Assembly: GCA_026770585.1 (NCBI GenBank)
Contig: MU646522.1
Span: 548,549-559,437, forward strand
Length of the DNA: 10,889 bases
From: Baffinella frigidus
Lineage: Eukaryota; Cryptophyceae; Cryptomonadales; Baffinellaceae
Direction of reading: 5' to 3'
In this document: positions 9,867 to 10,889 of the stretch, piece after piece
Position numbering within the stretch: the first letter of the stretch is position 1
How the letters are laid out: every line of letters begins with the position of its first letter
The notes under the pieces: generated by a model
The model's input: the letters and a program-made list of their open reading frames with translations, nothing else
Database searches by the model: none
What the model was told of the DNA's origin: nothing
Program-made: the position numbers and the translations under genes

Positions 9867-10041
9867 GGACGAGTGCTTTGCCCTCTTGCATTCCCCCATC
9901 TGGGCAGACTCGTCCACCGCAGACCAGTGCGAGGCGCTGGAACGCTCCTTCCCGGGTGGTCCTGCCGCCCTCGCGTCAACCACGGTCGGCCCCCCTCACT
10001 CCTTTTTAGACCCGTCCGTTTATTCTCGTGGTAGTGATTAA
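9867..10041 (+). CDS. XYLB: Xylulokinase exon 5 (best copy, 5c)
   Basis: After CCCCCAACCAG| the frame reads DECFALLHSPIWADSSTADQ, then CEALERSFPGGPAALASTT. This aligns with the DCFSI..PVWMDSSTTAQC and LTGSRA region of eukaryotic xylulokinase; SPIWxDSST is a family signature near the sugar-binding Asp. The entry phase matches exon 4 (CTC AG|G GAC). The frame continues as VGPPHSFLDPSVYSRG to TAA at 10039-10041, but a donor at ACG|GTCGGC is possible, since the tail does not resemble the family. If the stop is used, the protein lacks about two thirds of the enzyme, including the C-terminal ATPase half, and would be inactive. Confidence 0.75.
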
Positions 10042-10083
10042 TAATCACGCGGTACAAAGACATGTAATATGCCGACATAAAAA

Positions 10084-10190
10084 GGCGTTGGAACGCGCTT
10101 TCCCGGGGGGGGGAGCAGCCCTCGCATCAACCACGGTCGGCCCCTCCGTGGGTTTCTCAGATCGGTCCGTTTATTCTCGTGGTACTAATT
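10084..10190 (+). pseudogene. Xylulokinase exon 5 3'-end copy 5d
   Basis: Reads ALERAFPGGGAALASTTVGP then SVGFSDRSVYSRGTN and TAA. Same frame and stop as 5c, but without the DECF..DSST part. Confidence 0.7.
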
Positions 10191-10234
10191 AATAATCGCT
10201 TGGTACAAAGACATGTTACATGCCGACATGAAGA

Positions 10235-10295
10235 GGCGTTGGTCAACCGCGGTCCCTGACCCCTCCGCACAGATCACGGATCGGTTTGGTTGCGT
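10235..10295 (+). pseudogene. Exon 5 copy 5e (remnant)
   Basis: GGCGTTGG|TCAACCGCGGTCCCTGACCC keeps only the ends of the unit. It includes CCGCACAG|ATCACGG, an acceptor-like border. Confidence 0.5.
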
Positions 10296-10302
10296 GGTAC
10301 TG

Positions 10303-10460
10303 TAGCTCCTCCCCACTTGATTTGGGCTCCTCATCAATTCGCCCCCCCCCCTCAATTTCCAATGTGAATTTTGGACCCCCCCCCAGGAAATTCACATGTG
10401 GAGTTTGGGGGGGGGCGAATTGATGAGGAGCCCAAACAAAATCAAAGTGGGACAGAGCTA
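10303..10460. mobile_element. 158-bp foldback with 7-bp target duplication
   Basis: Ends TAGCTC and GAGCTA, then CCCACTTGATTT / AAATCAAAGTGGG and GGGCTCCTCATCAATTCGCC / GGCGAATTGATGAGGAGCCC, with C9 and G9 runs in the arms. It is flanked by GGTACTG (10296-10302) and GGTTCTG (10461-10467). The tandem-unit sequence GGTACTAATTAATAATCGC shows what the empty site looked like. Confidence 0.88.
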
Positions 10461-10529
10461 GGTTCTGATTAAAATCGCTTGTACTGGTACAAATACAATT
10501 TCTAAACCGATATTTCGACCAGATTGGTC

Positions 10530-10889
10530 CCTAAACCCTGAACCCTGAAGCCCTGAAACCTACACCCCTCACCCCTCACCCCTCACCCCTTCACCCCTTC
10601 ACCCCTTCACCCCTCACCCCTAACCCATCATCCCTCCCCCTCACCCCCCACCCCTCACCCCAACCCCCAAATCTAAACCAAACCCCCTATACCACCCTGC
10701 ACCACCCCACACTTTGCACCACCATAACCCCCAAACCCCGAACACCAAACACCAAACACCAAACACCAAACACCACGCCCCAAACCCCAAACCCCAAACC
10801 CTGCACCACCATAAACCCTAAACCCTAACCCCGAACCCCAAACCCCAAACCCCAAACTCCAAACCCCAAACCCCAAACCCCAAACCCCA
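10530..10889. repeat. Telomere-like and simple C-rich arrays
   Basis: CCCTGAA words, then CCCCTCA and CCCCTTCA units of 7-8 bp (10564-10620), ACACCAA units of 7 bp (about 10741-10776) and CCCCAAA runs to the end. No gene is seen. Confidence 0.8.

Larger units (their letters stand above)
9933..10302. repeat. 151-bp tandem repeat carrying the exon 5 end
   Basis: Units begin GGCGCTGG or GGCGTTGG at 9933, 10084 and 10235 (period 151). Each runs through CAACCACGGTCGG and TTTATTCTCGTGGTA to ACAAAGACATGT and GCCGACAT. The third lacks AACGCGCTTTCC..GCCCTCGCA and is split by the foldback at 10303. So the first unit includes real exon 5 sequence and the later ones are copies. Confidence 0.88.

Noticed and set aside
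10084-10190. Independent small gene ending SVYSRGTN
   Set aside because: It is a tandem copy of the end of exon 5c, with the same frame and stop, and has no start of its own.
10530-10889. Possible chromosome-end telomere
   Set aside because: The repeats are mixed CCCCTCA, ACACCAA and CCCCAAA words instead of a uniform CCCTAAA array, and similar tracts occur throughout the window.

Overview
The window looks like nuclear DNA from a GC-rich eukaryotic microbe, probably an alga or other protist with plant-type telomeres. Coding sequence is cut into short exons with GT..AG borders. The spacers between them are long, degenerate CCCTAAA-like arrays, mostly C-rich on the + strand. There are no operons or bacterial ribosome binding sites. 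I cannot name the species.

Left part (about 1-3400): exons of a collagen-like protein on the + strand. One exon with a perfect Gly-X-Y frame lies at 91-214. Two further exon types each occur as a local series of copies, one or two intact and the others frameshifted, stopped or cut short: a GAPGPDGVEG type at 320-1236 and an IGSPGVDGPTG type at 1900-2887. A terminal exon ends in a stop at 3396-3398.

Middle (about 3100-4360): a dense cluster of non-autonomous inverted-repeat elements. Four copies of one TA-flanked MITE lie within 1.1 kb, with two other foldback families beside them. Two broken copies of the collagen terminal exon lie among them.

Right part (4573-10300): the first third or so of a eukaryotic-type D-xylulokinase (FGGY carbohydrate kinase, XYLB clade). 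I assign exon 1 (4573), exon 2 (5091-5193), exon 3 (7215-7290 is the cleanest copy), exon 4 (8263-8629, with an in-frame 21-bp minisatellite) and exon 5 (9867 on). Splice phases match across 1b-2, 2-3, 3-4 and 4-5, which strongly supports the assignment. Every exon also has one or more broken local copies in the same order and orientation: 2, 2, 8, 3 and about 5 copies. Many copies are interrupted by palindromic elements, some with recognisable target-site duplications. The C-terminal half of the kinase is not in the window.

The main result is this pattern: two unrelated genes whose exons have each been repeated locally as decaying copies, with foldback elements landing in the copies and telomere-like sequence filling the introns. 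It could be real genome biology (intron growth by tandem duplication plus MITE insertion) or partly an assembly effect. Which copies, if any, are spliced into mRNA cannot be decided from the sequence alone.
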